Assembly (NCBI RefSeq): GCF_013375035.1
Contig: NZ_CP056032.1
Span: forward strand, 4,834,001-4,898,000
Reading direction: 5' to 3'
DNA from: Spirosoma sp. KUDC1026
GTDB taxonomy: Bacteria > Bacteroidota > Bacteroidia > Cytophagales > Spirosomataceae
Length of the DNA stretch: 64,000 nt
The notes beneath the pieces were generated by a model that ran no database searches, was not told where the DNA came from, and was given only the letters and a program-made list of their open reading frames with translations. Position 1 is the stretch's first letter, and each line of letters opens with the position of its first letter. A program made the translations under genes and the position numbers. Of this stretch, positions 33,481 to 43,460 are shown piece after piece.

Positions 33481-34359
33481 GTGCAGGACACCAAAGGAGT
33501 ACTCGATAAAATCAGGCATCATGATCAGGTTCCACTCATGATCAATGAAAACTGTGCTATTCCACTACCCGAAGCTGTCCTACCAACCCTGCTTCAGCCC
33601 CATAAGCTGGCCTACTACTATTTTATGTTTATGGACCGGGGGTCGGAAACCTGTCAGATCGATTTTCAGGACAGAACGGTTGCCGATAGCCAGGTGATTT
33701 TTGGGTTACCCAACCAGGTTTTCGCGCATGCAGCCCCTGACAAAAACAACCAACAGTATAAGATCAGCTTTGATGAGAATACACTGTCTTTGCTGCCGCA
33801 GGCTTACCCGTTTCTGGTCAATCCAGCCAACACAAACGCCATTACGTTCGATCCGGCTGCCAGGCAGCGGGTCAAAGCAACCCTGTCTATTTTGTTTCAA
33901 TTAGTGCATACGCCCGGCAAGCAGCAGCATGCTGCGGTTATTCTGGCGTATGTAAACGCGTTGTTGACTGAGTTTAACAGTGCTTATTTCGCCCATAACC
34001 AGTCCGGCGCTACGGCCAATCCCAGGCAGTCAAAGTACATTGCCTTCAAGCTGGCCGTAGAAACGCACCTCACCGAGCAGCACGATGTACATACCATTGC
34101 GGACGAACTGGCCATGACTCCCGGCAGTTTGTACACTCTGGTGAAAGAGTTTTCGGGACTTTCGCCGAAAGAGTGGATCACTAACCGGCTCATCCAGGAA
34201 GCCCAGCGGAAACTCCAGTACTCCGCCCCATCGATCAAAGAACTGGCTTACGAACTGGGCTTCAACGATCCAGCTTATTTCTCCCGGCTGTTCAAAAAGA
34301 GAACGGGCAAGAACGTCAGTACCTTTCTGGCGGAGCGGCAGAATTTGTCCATACATTGA
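33481..34359 (+). CDS. AraC family transcriptional regulator
   Basis: 292 residues from a GTG start (the first start after an in-frame stop; ATG at 33538 is an alternative). The first about 180 residues are a cupin-like ligand domain. The last 100 carry two helix-turn-helix units: HTIADELAMTPGSLYTLVKE and IKELAYELGFNDPAYFSRLF, the second being the classic AraC signature. It probably controls the SDR gene directly downstream, as AraC-SDR pairs usually do; this is inference from position. Confidence 0.92.
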   Translation: MQDTKGVLDKIRHHDQVPLMINENCAIPLPEAVLPTLLQPHKLAYYYFMFMDRGSETCQIDFQDRTVADSQVIFGLPNQVFAHAAPDKNNQQYKISFDENTLSLLPQAYPFLVNPANTNAITFDPAARQRVKATLSILFQLVHTPGKQQHAAVILAYVNALLTEFNSAYFAHNQSGATANPRQSKYIAFKLAVETHLTEQHDVHTIADELAMTPGSLYTLVKEFSGLSPKEWITNRLIQEAQRKLQYSAPSIKELAYELGFNDPAYFSRLFKKRTGKNVSTFLAERQNLSIH

Positions 34360-34394
34360 GATGATTTGTCCCTATCGACCCGTTTAGGGCTATC

Positions 34395-34402
34395 TACTTT
34401 TG
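34395..34402 (+). promoter_or_regulatory. -7 promoter element of SDR gene
   Basis: TACTTTTG, an exact match, 28 bases upstream of the ATG. The nearest upstream TTG is 26 bases away, a little more than usual, as might be expected of an activator-dependent promoter. Confidence 0.5.
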
Positions 34403-34430
34403 CCAGAGTAGTTTTAACGTCGTTATCAGG

Positions 34431-35168
34431 ATGAAATCAGCATTAGTCACCGGAGCCAACAAAGGTATTGGCCTGGAAGTAGTAAGACAGCTCGCCCAGA
34501 ACGGATTCTTTGTGTATCTGGGGAGCCGCAATCTGGAAAGTGGGCTGGCCGCAGCCGAAACACTTAAAAAGAACGGCATTAATCAGGTCGAAGTCGTCCA
34601 GCTGGACGTTACCGATCCCGAATCAGTTCAGGCAGCCCGTACTTTGATCGGCGAGAAAACACCGGTCCTGGACGTACTGGTCAACAACGCGGGGATTTCA
34701 GGGGGATTTCCGCAGTCGGCGCTGACGGCCTCAATTGATCAATTCGAAGCCGTATATGATACCAACCTGTTCGGCGTGGTTCGGGTTACGCAGGCGTTTA
34801 TTGATCTGCTCCGGCAAGCTCCTGAACCCCGCATTGTTAACTTAACGTCTGCAATGGCCTCGCTTACCCTGGCGGCCGATACGTTGGGGAGCAGCTACGA
34901 CAACAAATTAGCGGTTTATCAATCGAGCAAATCAGCCCTGAACATGTACACGATCAACCTGGCCTACGAGCTTCGTAACAGCCCGTTTAAAGTGAACATG
35001 GTTTGTCCTGGCTACACCCAGACCGACTTTACGGGTCATCAGGGCACAAGCACCGTTCAGGAAGCCGGGCAACGTATTGCGAAGTATGCGCTGATTGATC
35101 AGAGCGGCCCGAGTGGCCGGTTTATCAGCGAAGAATATTTCCCGGAGCCAGCCACTTGCCCGTGGTAG
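34431..35168 (+). CDS. SDR family oxidoreductase
   Basis: 245 residues, a classical short-chain dehydrogenase. ALVTGANKGIGLEVV is the TGxxxGIG cofactor motif, LDVLVNNAGISGG the NNAG motif, and VYQSSKSALNMY supplies the catalytic Tyr and Lys. The Arg after the first strand (YLGSRNLE) suggests NADPH preference. Similar to carbonyl reductases. Probably under the AraC regulator; the NTF2-like gene follows 70 bases later. Confidence 0.92.
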   Translation: MKSALVTGANKGIGLEVVRQLAQNGFFVYLGSRNLESGLAAAETLKKNGINQVEVVQLDVTDPESVQAARTLIGEKTPVLDVLVNNAGISGGFPQSALTASIDQFEAVYDTNLFGVVRVTQAFIDLLRQAPEPRIVNLTSAMASLTLAADTLGSSYDNKLAVYQSSKSALNMYTINLAYELRNSPFKVNMVCPGYTQTDFTGHQGTSTVQEAGQRIAKYALIDQSGPSGRFISEEYFPEPATCPW

Positions 35169-35238
35169 ATCGGGAATAACGTAGCCGCTGTTCCCGGCTC
35201 TTAATTGAAAAGATTCTTTGATTAAACGCCAGACGAAG

Positions 35239-35535
35239 ATGATTGAGATTAATAAAGCAACATTAGAAAAGGCAAACGCGGCCGTTACGGCTGGCGACAA
35301 TGAGGGTTTTCTGGCTCACTGCACCGAAGATACCGAATGGGTATTTGTAGGTGAGCAGACCCTGCAGGGAAAGGAAGCGGTTCGGCAGTGGATGGTAACC
35401 GCCTACGCAGAACCGCCAATATTTATAGTTGATAACCTGATTGCCGAGGGCGATTTTGTTACCGCAGTTGGTACCATCAATCTGAAGGACGAAAGCGGAG
35501 GAACGACAACCTATTTATACTGCGATATATGGTGA
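35239..35535 (+). CDS. NTF2/SnoaL-like protein, cut by nonsense codon
   Basis: The frame encodes 98 residues of an NTF2-like (SnoaL) protein: NAAVTAGDNEGFLAHCTEDT, TEWVFVGEQTLQGKEAVRQW and TYLYCDIW, then a TGA at 35533. The next codons stay in the same frame and continue the family's usual ending, FRDGKMAELKAFVIKP, to TAG at 35584-35586. The family normally has Arg at the position of the TGA, so CGA to TGA is the likely change. The ATG at 35239 gives the usual start. Either a recent pseudogene, a read-through case, or a sequencing error. Confidence 0.8.
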   Translation: MIEINKATLEKANAAVTAGDNEGFLAHCTEDTEWVFVGEQTLQGKEAVRQWMVTAYAEPPIFIVDNLIAEGDFVTAVGTINLKDESGGTTTYLYCDIW

Positions 35536-35613
35536 TTTCGCGACGGAAAAATGGCCGAATTAAAAGCGTTTGTCATCAAACCATAGCCAGAATTAACGTC
35601 ACAAATCGTACTG

Positions 35614-35653
35614 AGCGCATCGCTATACAGGGAATCTAGTATAGCGATGCGCT
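35614..35653. terminator. 15-bp hairpin
   Basis: AGCGCATCGCTATAC and GTATAGCGATGCGCT are perfect arms around a 10-base loop, 28 bases past the TAG of the NTF2-like frame. No T tract. Confidence 0.55.
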
Positions 35654-35852
35654 TATCTAAAACGAGCCTTAGTTTCCCAACGGGATTACGAATACATTTC
35701 CAGGAAAACCTATCTGTATCAGCAGTCAACTAATTGACGGATCCACGCAGGTTGACAGTGTTGACGTTTTCTATCGAATATACGGTGCCTGATATGACTT
35801 CTACATGTGGTAAATCATATACCCACATTAGTTTTCACCGATTGTCGCCAGT

Positions 35853-36113
35853 CTATTTCAGCACAACCAGGTTTTGGGGTGGCTGCCAGGCACCGTTCTG
35901 CCAGGTAAACTCGAACGATTCTTCGCTGATCGCCCACATACTCCATTTGCCCGCGTGGACCGTATTACTCACATTCAGCCGGTACTGCTTAGCCACGACT
36001 TTCGTTGATTGAGCGATCTGATTGTCGGTACCCTGTTCCGGTAAACTGCTGTAGGCGTTGTCGTATGCCTGCTGGGTGATAATGTACTCCGTATGGTGGT
36101 TTTGTTGTGCCAT
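35853..36113 (-). CDS. Small hypothetical protein
   Basis: 86 residues, hydrophilic, no signal peptide or membrane segment. It begins MAQQNHHTEYIITQQAYDNA and ends WQNGAWQPPQNLVVLK. The second half could be a short antiparallel sheet (QYRLNVSN, WSMWAISEESFEFTW). Not recognised. Its composition and an AGGAGG about 15 bases before the ATG support it over the overlapping plus-strand frame. Confidence 0.5.
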   Translation of the reverse strand: MAQQNHHTEYIITQQAYDNAYSSLPEQGTDNQIAQSTKVVAKQYRLNVSNTVHAGKWSMWAISEESFEFTWQNGAWQPPQNLVVLK

Positions 36114-36558
36114 TGTCTTGATATATTGCCTCCTAACTCATTAAGCAGGCAGGCAGTTCGATCGGTCAGACAACGTAGCAGGCTCAGTTAAGCCGGTCAT
36201 TTTTTACCCTAGCTCAGAAGCTTTTTTTGCCTGATCGGCCGGCGCCATCTTTATATTTCATAAAATCCGGAAAGGCCAGTTTAATTGCGCACGGAAGAAC
36301 AGTTCAGCGAAACAGAAAATAGTACTAAACCGTTAAAAAGTAGACCAAAAATTTTCCTAAATAACACTTAACAAGACTTACGTTTTAGAAAATTTCACGC
36401 GTTTTTACCCCATGAACCACAATATTTACTTACTTATCCAAGACATCTCTTTTTATTATTGGCAAAAGTAACTTTGCACCGGAAATAACACTTACAATTA
36501 ATAAGCGTTATTATTTCTTTTCAATCCGTTCGTATTCACAATCTTATTTAACCTGGTG
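36114..36558. other. A/T-rich regulatory region before tdh
   Basis: A 445-base gap. The last 200 bases are A/T-rich and contain TAACTTTG at 36469. The first half holds nothing recognisable on either strand. Confidence 0.5.
36469..36476 (+). promoter_or_regulatory. -7 promoter element of tdh-kbl
   Basis: TAACTTTG, exact TAnnTTTG, 83 bases before the tdh ATG. No TTG at the -33 distance; T-rich there instead. Confidence 0.5.
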
Positions 36559-37521
36559 ATGCAGCGCGAAACTGTTTTAATCATTGGAGCTAACGGGCAA
36601 ATCGGTACTGCCCTTCTCCCCCGCTTACGGGATCAATTTGGCAGCAGCAATGTTATTGCGGCTGACCTACGAAAACCAGCCAACGACTCTGGTCTGTTTA
36701 CGCTACTGGACGCAACCCAGCCCGAGGCTCTGACCGAAGTTGTTCGGCGGTATCGGATAACCCAGATCTATCACTTGGCCGCAATCCTATCGGCAAAGGG
36801 CGAAAGCGATCCGATCGGGTCCTGGAACCTGAATATGCAGACCCTGCTCAACGTACTGGAGGTCTCCCGACTGCACAACATTCGGAAAGTGTTCGTTCCC
36901 AGTTCGATTGCGGCTTTCGGCGAACATGCGCCTAAATACGATACGCCACAGAACGCCTATCTGGACCCCACTACCGTATACGGCATCAGCAAGGTAGCCG
37001 CCGAAAACTGGTCGATGTACTATCACAAACGTTATGGGCTCGACATACGCTCGCTGCGGTATCCGGGCGTCATCAGCTACGAGTCGATGCCGGGCGGTGG
37101 TACCACCGATTATGCCGTGGCGATTTATCATGCCGCCGTGCAGGGCCAGTCGTTCGATTGCTTTCTGAACGCTGATACCCGTCTGCCCATGATCTACATG
37201 GACGACGCTCTCCGAGCCACGCTGGAACTGATGGATGCCCCCGCCGAGCAGATCAGCGTTCGGACGTCGTATAACCTGGCAGGGATGAGTTTCACTCCTG
37301 CCGAACAGACGGCTTCCATCCAAGCCCATTTTCCGGATTTTGTTACGTACTATAAACCTGACTTTCGACAGGCTATTGCCGAGTCGTGGCCCAAAACCAT
37401 CGACGATTCAGTAGCCCGGCAGGACTGGGGCTGGAAACCGGCCTTCGATCTGTCCCGCATGACCCAGGAGATGATTTCAAACCTGACCGCCGTCTACCAG
37501 CCGCTGGTCTCAATCCCATAA
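36559..37521 (+). CDS. tdh: L-threonine 3-dehydrogenase, SDR type
   Basis: 320 residues of the NAD-dependent epimerase/dehydratase fold: [16 protein letters not shown] (GxxGxxG), [23 protein letters not shown] and the catalytic [14 protein letters not shown] (Tyr-x3-Lys). The AAILSAKGE and [22 protein letters not shown] blocks are those of SDR-type threonine dehydrogenases, which oxidise L-threonine to 2-amino-3-ketobutyrate with NAD. The next gene, five bases downstream, encodes the enzyme for the second step, which strongly supports the call. Confidence 0.93.
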   Translation: MQRETVLIIGANGQIGTALLPRLRDQFGSSNVIAADLRKPANDSGLFTLLDATQPEALTEVVRRYRITQIYHLAAILSAKGESDPIGSWNLNMQTLLNVLEVSRLHNIRKVFVPSSIAAFGEHAPKYDTPQNAYLDPTTVYGISKVAAENWSMYYHKRYGLDIRSLRYPGVISYESMPGGGTTDYAVAIYHAAVQGQSFDCFLNADTRLPMIYMDDALRATLELMDAPAEQISVRTSYNLAGMSFTPAEQTASIQAHFPDFVTYYKPDFRQAIAESWPKTIDDSVARQDWGWKPAFDLSRMTQEMISNLTAVYQPLVSIP

Positions 37522-37526
37522 ATCCC

Positions 37527-38735
37527 ATGTACGGATCCATCAAAGAACAACTTCAGCAGGAACTGAACAGCATCAAAGAAGCGGGACTCTACAAGTCCGA
37601 ACGGATCATTGTATCGCCCCAGTCGTCGGTGATCGCCGTGCGCGACGGCCGGGAAGTGCTGAACTTCTGCGCCAATAACTACCTCGGTCTGTCGTCCGAT
37701 CCGGATGTGATCGAAGCGGCCCACCAGACCCTCGACAGCCACGGGTTTGGTATGTCGTCAGTGCGGTTTATCTGCGGTACGCAGGATATCCATAAAGAAC
37801 TTGAGCAGAAAACAGCCGAGTTCGTCGGGGCCGAAGATTGTATTCTGTACGCAGCCGCATTCGATGCCAATGGTGGAATATTTGAACCGCTGCTGGGCGA
37901 GCAGGACGCCATCATTTCAGACGAGCTGAACCACGCGTCGATCATTGACGGAATTCGGCTGAGCAAGGCGAAACGGTTTCGCTACAAGCACAACGACATG
38001 GCCGATCTGGAAACCCAGTTGCAGGCGGCATCGTCGGCCCGCCGGACCCTGATCGTAACCGACGGGGTTTTCTCGATGGACGGCACGATTGCCCAGCTCG
38101 ACAAAATCTGTGATCTGGCCGATCAGTACAACGCGATGGTGATGGTCGATGAATGCCACGCCAGCGGTTTTGTGGGCAAGACCGGCCGTGGTACACCCGA
38201 ATTCCGGAACGTATTCGGGCGGATTGACATCATCACCGGTACGTACGGTAAAGCGCTTGGTGGCGCGTCGGGGGGATTTACGGCGGCCCGGAAAGAGATT
38301 GTTGATTTGCTGCGTCAGCGGTCGCGTCCGTACCTGTTTTCTAATACGCTGGCCCCAACCATCGTAGGCGCGTCGCTGAAAGTGCTGGACATGCTGCAAG
38401 CATCGACCGCATTGCGCGACAAACTGGAAAACAATACCCGCTATTTCCGGGAGGCCATGACCGCGGCCGGTTTTGACATTCTGCCCGGCGAGCACCCGAT
38501 CGTGCCAATTATGCTGTATGAAGCCCCACTGGCGCAGGAGTTTGCTGCCCGGCTGCTGGAAGAAGGCATTTACGTCATCGGTTTCTTCTACCCGGTCGTA
38601 CCCAACGGCAAAGCCCGGATTCGGGTGCAGATTTCGGCGGGTCACGAGCAGGAACACCTGGAACGCGCCGTAGCCGCTTTCACCAAAGTTGGCCAGGAAC
38701 TGGGCGTGCTCCACACAGCCGAAACCGCTAAGTAA
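37527..38735 (+). CDS. kbl: Glycine C-acetyltransferase (KBL)
   Basis: 402 residues, alpha-oxoamine synthase family. ATG at 37527 gives the usual beginning [92 protein letters not shown] and the PLP lysine in [15 protein letters not shown] are all as in KBL enzymes. It is PLP-dependent and cleaves 2-amino-3-ketobutyrate with CoA to glycine and acetyl-CoA. Co-transcribed with tdh and followed by a strong two-way terminator. Confidence 0.95.
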   Translation: MYGSIKEQLQQELNSIKEAGLYKSERIIVSPQSSVIAVRDGREVLNFCANNYLGLSSDPDVIEAAHQTLDSHGFGMSSVRFICGTQDIHKELEQKTAEFVGAEDCILYAAAFDANGGIFEPLLGEQDAIISDELNHASIIDGIRLSKAKRFRYKHNDMADLETQLQAASSARRTLIVTDGVFSMDGTIAQLDKICDLADQYNAMVMVDECHASGFVGKTGRGTPEFRNVFGRIDIITGTYGKALGGASGGFTAARKEIVDLLRQRSRPYLFSNTLAPTIVGASLKVLDMLQASTALRDKLENNTRYFREAMTAAGFDILPGEHPIVPIMLYEAPLAQEFAARLLEEGIYVIGFFYPVVPNGKARIRVQISAGHEQEHLERAVAAFTKVGQELGVLHTAETAK

Positions 38736-38760
38736 TCCTGCCCTATACCGTATTATTCCG

Positions 38761-38818
38761 AAACCCCCTAACGACAACAGCCCGGCCATCTGGCCGGGCT
38801 GTTGTCGTTAGGGGGTTT
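38761..38818. terminator. Bidirectional 28-bp terminator
   Basis: Arms 38761-38788 and 38791-38818 are perfectly complementary, with A tract before and T tract after, between the convergent kbl and cytochrome genes. Ends transcription from both sides. Confidence 0.92.
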
Positions 38819-38823
38819 CGTGT

Positions 38824-41469
38824 TTACTTCTTCTGCTGGGATAGGAACGTAATCAATGACGCAAATTCTTCGTAGGACAAGGCATTGGCCAGGCCCGTAG
38901 GCATCATGGAGTTTTCCATCTCTTTCCGGGAAACCACGTCCGACGCCTTGATTGTGTACACCTGTCCGGTTATGTCGCGCATGACGATCCGGCTGGCCGA
39001 TTCTTCCGTAACAAAGCCGGTGTAACTTTTATTACCCTTGGCTGTAATGAATACCGTAGCAAAACCCTGCGAAATGGATGCATCCGGTTTGAGGATCGAC
39101 TCCGCAATTTGCTCGCGGGTCATAATCGAGCCAATCTGTCCCATAAACGGCCCTTTCATGGGTTCGTTTTTGCTGAGGCTATGACAGGCAACGCACCCCT
39201 GCTGCGTAAACAAGGTTTTGCCCACAGCCGCTTCGCCTTTGATTTTAGCCATCGCCAGCATCACGTCTTCAATCGATGCTTCACCGATCTGTCCTTTTTT
39301 ATTCTTTATTTTTTCCAGATCGACCTTTGGTTCTTCTTTAGCAACAACGGTTTCTTCCACGCCAAATTCAGGTATTTCCAGACGAAGGCGGCTGTTCAGA
39401 TCGGTGAAAAACTGCTTCTGATCGCTTTTTTGCCATTCGCCAACCAACAAGTTTTTGATCACTGGTGACGACTCCCACTCGATGCCCCGGTAGTAGGGGC
39501 CGTGGGTATCCGGACGCGTGCTCCACCACCAGGAACCGTCATAGTCCGCTTCCTTCTTATACAATCGGGCCAGCGTAGTCAACAGTTGCTGCTTCTGCGC
39601 AGCATCAGTTGTTTTTGCATAAGCCGCCAGGAGGCCATTCACCGCTTTGGGATCGTGCATGTAGCGCAATGCCCAGAGAGCCAGGGTCGACTGATTCGTA
39701 CTGAGCGCGTTTACACAGGCGTCTACCGCCCGAAGGCTGACCAGCGCCCGAACCGCCAGGTGGGCCGGAACAATGGATGAATTGGGCGTAGCATGGGGCC
39801 CTTCGGTGCCTGGTGCCGGAGCCACAAACGTAGCTGGTACAACAGTTTTTAACAGGGCCTGAGCTGCTTCGGCCTTTCCCAGACGACCGATCCCAATAAT
39901 GGCGGCCGTTTGCACGCGGGGCGACGTACTGGTCAATCCCGTCAGAAACGGCTCAAGCGGTACGTTGGCAACAAATGCTTTACGGTCGGCTAGAGCCCGC
40001 AGGGCGTATTCCTGCATCGTTTCGTCGGCAGCCAGCCGCACCAGATTCCCGGTTCCATCAGCACCGGCCAGCTGAGCATACGTATACATGGCGGCAATGC
40101 GGCCCGGCAGCGACACCCGTTTGTCCGTAACAATCGCCCAGACCGTTTTCTGCGTTTTCCCATCGGTACGGCTCAATAATTCCTGCTGAGCCGCCAACCG
40201 GGCTACGGCACTGCCGGACTTCAGCAGATCGGCCAGTTTCTTGACCGACATTTTCTTGACATTCCCGAACGGAACGTACTGCCAGTCTTTTGGAATGACC
40301 CGCGCCACGTAGCCTTTGCCGGGATTTCCGGTATAACCCGCTCCATCCCAGGCAGCCAGGTACATCCGTCCTGATCCGTCTACGTCCACGTCGGTAATCT
40401 GGGGCAGTTTGATAAACTCTTCCTCTTTCTGCACAAAGCTGGGCCCGTCGCTCGTAACCCGGTGCAGATACAGCTGGTTGCGGCCCCAGTCGGCCATCAT
40501 AGGCACGCGGTTATATTTTTCGGGCCAGGAAGGCTCATCCATGTAGAGCGAGCCAGTCCCCGATCCACCACCCACATCCACCAGGGCCGGAATAATTTCG
40601 TCGGTAAAGTGCTTGAACAGAACGGGGTAACCATACTCACCCGATTGGATATGGTGCGAAAACCGGATGTTCCAGCCTCCTCCATCATTCGTATTGTCGC
40701 GGGTGAAGGTGTTCATGTACGGGTCGATTGCGACGTCGTAAATGTTACGGGTGCCATGCGTGTAGATTTCCATTTCGGTACCGTCGGGCCGAACTCGAAC
40801 AATACCGCCCCCGAGCATGGTGAGTTCTTTACCCGACCGGTCGATTGCTTTGTAGAAGCCAAAATCGCCTACTGCAATATAGACCCAGCCGTCGATACCC
40901 ATCCGGATACCATTGGTCGCATGGTCTGTCCCGCGACTCTGGATAAAATTCACGTTGCTAATGTGCTGAATCAGGGGCTTAGATGGCCCGTCGGCGACGC
41001 CATCCTGGTTTTTATCCTCAAAAACAACCAGGTCCATGCCAGTCGCTTTTTTAGTTTCGGGCGAAAAGGTGGTGTGCAGCACCAGCAGCCGGTCGCCCAG
41101 CGGCAGAATTCCCCGTGGATTATCGACCTGCGCAAATTCAGTATGACGATCTACCCGCCCGTCGTTATCGGCATCAACCAGCCTGACGATACTTCCTTTA
41201 CCGGGTTCTTTCCCGAGCGATCCCATTTTATCAACCCCCACAAACACTTCACCCGTAGGCGCTACTGCCATACAGGCCGGGCTGGGTGTCAGTGATGGCC
41301 CGGTAAAGGCGTTCATCATCAATTCGTTGGGCCAGCTGGCGGCTTTCAACAACGTATCAGAACCTTCCCGAAACAGACTTCCATTCATTCGTGGGGACGA
41401 TGACTGTTTAGTCACCATGCCCGCCATCACCCAGAGGGCCGCACCGACTATCCCTATCAACCGAAACAT
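38824..41469 (-). CDS. Secreted beta-propeller/HEAT/cytochrome c protein
   Basis: About 881 residues. ATG at 41469 gives a signal peptide (FRLIGIVGAALWVMAG); a TTG six codons earlier is less likely. The N-terminal half is a six-bladed-propeller-like 'membrane-bound dehydrogenase' domain (FVGVDKMGSLGKEPGKGSI, GTDHATNGIRMGIDGWVYIA, LWVSW-free repeats). The middle is a HEAT-like helical repeat (AAIIGIGRLGKAEAAQALL). The C-terminal domain is a c-type cytochrome with CVACH at 39181-39195 and a likely axial Met in MMPTGLANAL. Probably periplasmic electron transfer or sugar oxidation; substrate unknown. Confidence 0.85.
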   Translation of the reverse strand: MFRLIGIVGAALWVMAGMVTKQSSSPRMNGSLFREGSDTLLKAASWPNELMMNAFTGPSLTPSPACMAVAPTGEVFVGVDKMGSLGKEPGKGSIVRLVDADNDGRVDRHTEFAQVDNPRGILPLGDRLLVLHTTFSPETKKATGMDLVVFEDKNQDGVADGPSKPLIQHISNVNFIQSRGTDHATNGIRMGIDGWVYIAVGDFGFYKAIDRSGKELTMLGGGIVRVRPDGTEMEIYTHGTRNIYDVAIDPYMNTFTRDNTNDGGGWNIRFSHHIQSGEYGYPVLFKHFTDEIIPALVDVGGGSGTGSLYMDEPSWPEKYNRVPMMADWGRNQLYLHRVTSDGPSFVQKEEEFIKLPQITDVDVDGSGRMYLAAWDGAGYTGNPGKGYVARVIPKDWQYVPFGNVKKMSVKKLADLLKSGSAVARLAAQQELLSRTDGKTQKTVWAIVTDKRVSLPGRIAAMYTYAQLAGADGTGNLVRLAADETMQEYALRALADRKAFVANVPLEPFLTGLTSTSPRVQTAAIIGIGRLGKAEAAQALLKTVVPATFVAPAPGTEGPHATPNSSIVPAHLAVRALVSLRAVDACVNALSTNQSTLALWALRYMHDPKAVNGLLAAYAKTTDAAQKQQLLTTLARLYKKEADYDGSWWWSTRPDTHGPYYRGIEWESSPVIKNLLVGEWQKSDQKQFFTDLNSRLRLEIPEFGVEETVVAKEEPKVDLEKIKNKKGQIGEASIEDVMLAMAKIKGEAAVGKTLFTQQGCVACHSLSKNEPMKGPFMGQIGSIMTREQIAESILKPDASISQGFATVFITAKGNKSYTGFVTEESASRIVMRDITGQVYTIKASDVVSRKEMENSMMPTGLANALSYEEFASLITFLSQQKK

Positions 41470-41785
41470 ATTTGCTTTTTTATTCAATAAACCTGATTAA
41501 CTACTTGAAAACAAAACCAAACTCGATACCTACTTGACGAATGCGGTACAAATCTTTCCTTTTTCTGCATTCGAACACATGCCCGGACAAACTCTTACGG
41601 CTATCGCGTGGTACTTTTACGGAGCAAGTTCCCCAAATAACCGCGTTATCTGACAAAGCAAAACCTGCCAGCCCTATGATCGATTCTTGATATATATTCA
41701 GGCAAGTATACATCAAAATACCCCGAAATACTACCTGGTGCGAACCGGCTGGACCACTTTTGATCCCCTAAGGCTGAAATTTTCT
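41470..41785. other. Divergent intergenic region
   Basis: 316 bases between two divergent genes. No exact TAnnTTTG element was found on either strand and no gene is seen. Confidence 0.4.
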
Positions 41786-42559
41786 ATGTCATCCAACACC
41801 TCAAGACGTGCCTTTCTCAAATCGTCGGCATTGGCCGGTTTAGCAGCCGAACCACTGCTGGTCGCTGCCCCCGTACCGATGCCTGAACCTCGCGCCGAAA
41901 AAGGACTTGTTTTTCTGTTTCAGGGCGACTCCATCACGGATGGTAACCGAGGGCGCACCACAGACCCAAACCATATTATGGGTCATGGGTACGCATTTTC
42001 CATAGCTAGCCGCATAGGCGCTGATTTTCCGGAGAGTGGATTTAGCTTTTATAACCGGGGTATTAGCGGCAATACCGTTACTGATCTGCAGAAACGCTGG
42101 TCGGTTGATACGCTTGCTCTCAAACCCGATGTTCTCAGCCTGTTGGTTGGGATCAACGATACGGATTTGGTTGTCAACAAACCAGCCGAAGCGACCAGCC
42201 TGGAACAGTTCGAATCCACGTATCGGGGGCTGCTTACCGACAGTCGAAACCAGCACGCAGCCTGCCTGTTTGTTCTAGGGCTTCCCTTCGTCTATCCCGT
42301 CGGACAACGTAGCGAAAACTGGGAACGCTGGCGTGATGACACGGCACAACGACAAGGTATTGTCCGAAAACTAGCCGCCGAATTCAATGCCATACTCGTT
42401 GATTATCCCGCCCTGTTCGACAAAGCGCTGACGAAAGCCCCCATTGATTACTGGATCTGGGATGGTATTCATCCGACCGTATTCGCCCATGAACTGATGG
42501 CGCGGGAATGGATAAAGCAGGTAAGCAGCCAGCTTACATTCCTTAAGAAGTATCGGTAG
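41786..42559 (+). CDS. SGNH/GDSL hydrolase, Tat-exported
   Basis: 257 residues. ATG at 41786 starts a twin-arginine signal (SSNTSRRAFLKSSALAGLAA). Order of the SGNH blocks is canonical: FLFQGDSITDGNRG (nucleophile Ser), YNRGISGNTVTDL (Gly), LLVGINDTDLV (Asn), and WDGIHPTVFAHELMAREW (Asp and His). Family members remove acyl groups from carbohydrates or lipids. Useful as a control for the permuted homologue at 49899. Confidence 0.92.
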   Translation: MSSNTSRRAFLKSSALAGLAAEPLLVAAPVPMPEPRAEKGLVFLFQGDSITDGNRGRTTDPNHIMGHGYAFSIASRIGADFPESGFSFYNRGISGNTVTDLQKRWSVDTLALKPDVLSLLVGINDTDLVVNKPAEATSLEQFESTYRGLLTDSRNQHAACLFVLGLPFVYPVGQRSENWERWRDDTAQRQGIVRKLAAEFNAILVDYPALFDKALTKAPIDYWIWDGIHPTVFAHELMAREWIKQVSSQLTFLKKYR

Positions 42560-42642
42560 AACAGAGAAAGCCGAATGCAAATTGCCCCTATGCACCGCTT
42601 CTAAGCCGTCAATGCATCAGGAGACTTACTCAATTTTTCGCC

Positions 42643-43437
42643 TTAAAGAATCGACCGGATCAGCCCGCCCTCGACCCGGATGGCCGCGCCGTTCGTGGCC
42701 GAAGCTAACCCACTAACGTAGTACGCAATCGTGTCGGCGATTTCCTCCACCGACGCAAACCGCTGAATCAGGGACGTGGGGCGCATCGTCTGGAAGAATT
42801 CCTGTTCTACCTCGTCAACAGTTTTGTTTCCGGCTTTCGACAACTCGTCCAGAAATCCGCCCACGCCTTTCGATTTGGTTGGTCCGGGCAGAATGGCGTT
42901 CACCGTTACGTTCGTGCCCGTCGTCAGTTCGGCCAGCCCTCGACTAACAGCCAGTTGGGCGGTTTTCGTCATACCGTAGTGAATCATCTCGCTGGGAATG
43001 AACACGGCAGACTCACTGGAGACGAAAATGATCCGGCCCCAGTTCTGGTCCAGCATCGTCGGGAGGCAATGCCGGGCCAGCCGAATACCGCTCATCACGT
43101 TTACCTCGAAGAAGCGAAACCAGTCTTCATCCGGAATGTCAACGAAGGGCTTGGGCTCAAATATCCCGGCGTTGTTGACCAGAATATCGATGGTCGGTAG
43201 TTGATCAATCAACCGCTGGACCTCATCCGCTTTTGAGAAATCGGCGGCAATCCCTGATACGTTCGCATCGGGCACCAGAGCGCTCAATTCCGCAACGGCG
43301 GTATCGACACCTGCCTGTGTCCGGCCATTGATGATCACCTGAGCCCCTTCCTGTACTAGCCGCTTGGCGGTGGCAAAGCCAATACCCGCTGTTGAACCGC
43401 TGACAAAGGCAACTTTACCCGCAATTTGTAAGTCCAT
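42643..43437 (-). CDS. SDR family oxidoreductase
   Basis: 264 residues. KVAFVSGSTAGIGFATAKRL (cofactor motif; Ser replaces the common Thr), IDILVNNAGIFEP, IFVSSESAVFIPSEMIHYGM with the YGMTK catalytic Tyr-Lys pair, and VNAILPGPTKSKGV. A typical full-length classical SDR. It follows the M61 peptidase gene on the same strand with 23 bases between, so the two are probably co-transcribed, although a shared task is not obvious. Confidence 0.92.
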   Translation of the reverse strand: MDLQIAGKVAFVSGSTAGIGFATAKRLVQEGAQVIINGRTQAGVDTAVAELSALVPDANVSGIAADFSKADEVQRLIDQLPTIDILVNNAGIFEPKPFVDIPDEDWFRFFEVNVMSGIRLARHCLPTMLDQNWGRIIFVSSESAVFIPSEMIHYGMTKTAQLAVSRGLAELTTGTNVTVNAILPGPTKSKGVGGFLDELSKAGNKTVDEVEQEFFQTMRPTSLIQRFASVEEIADTIAYYVSGLASATNGAAIRVEGGLIRSIL

Positions 43438-43460
43438 GAGTTAACTGGTTTTTTAGTTTG

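Noticed and set aside
35734-36012. Plus-strand frame overlapping the small hypothetical gene
   Set aside because: Composition is not protein-like and its start region has no support; the minus-strand frame is preferred, with only moderate confidence.
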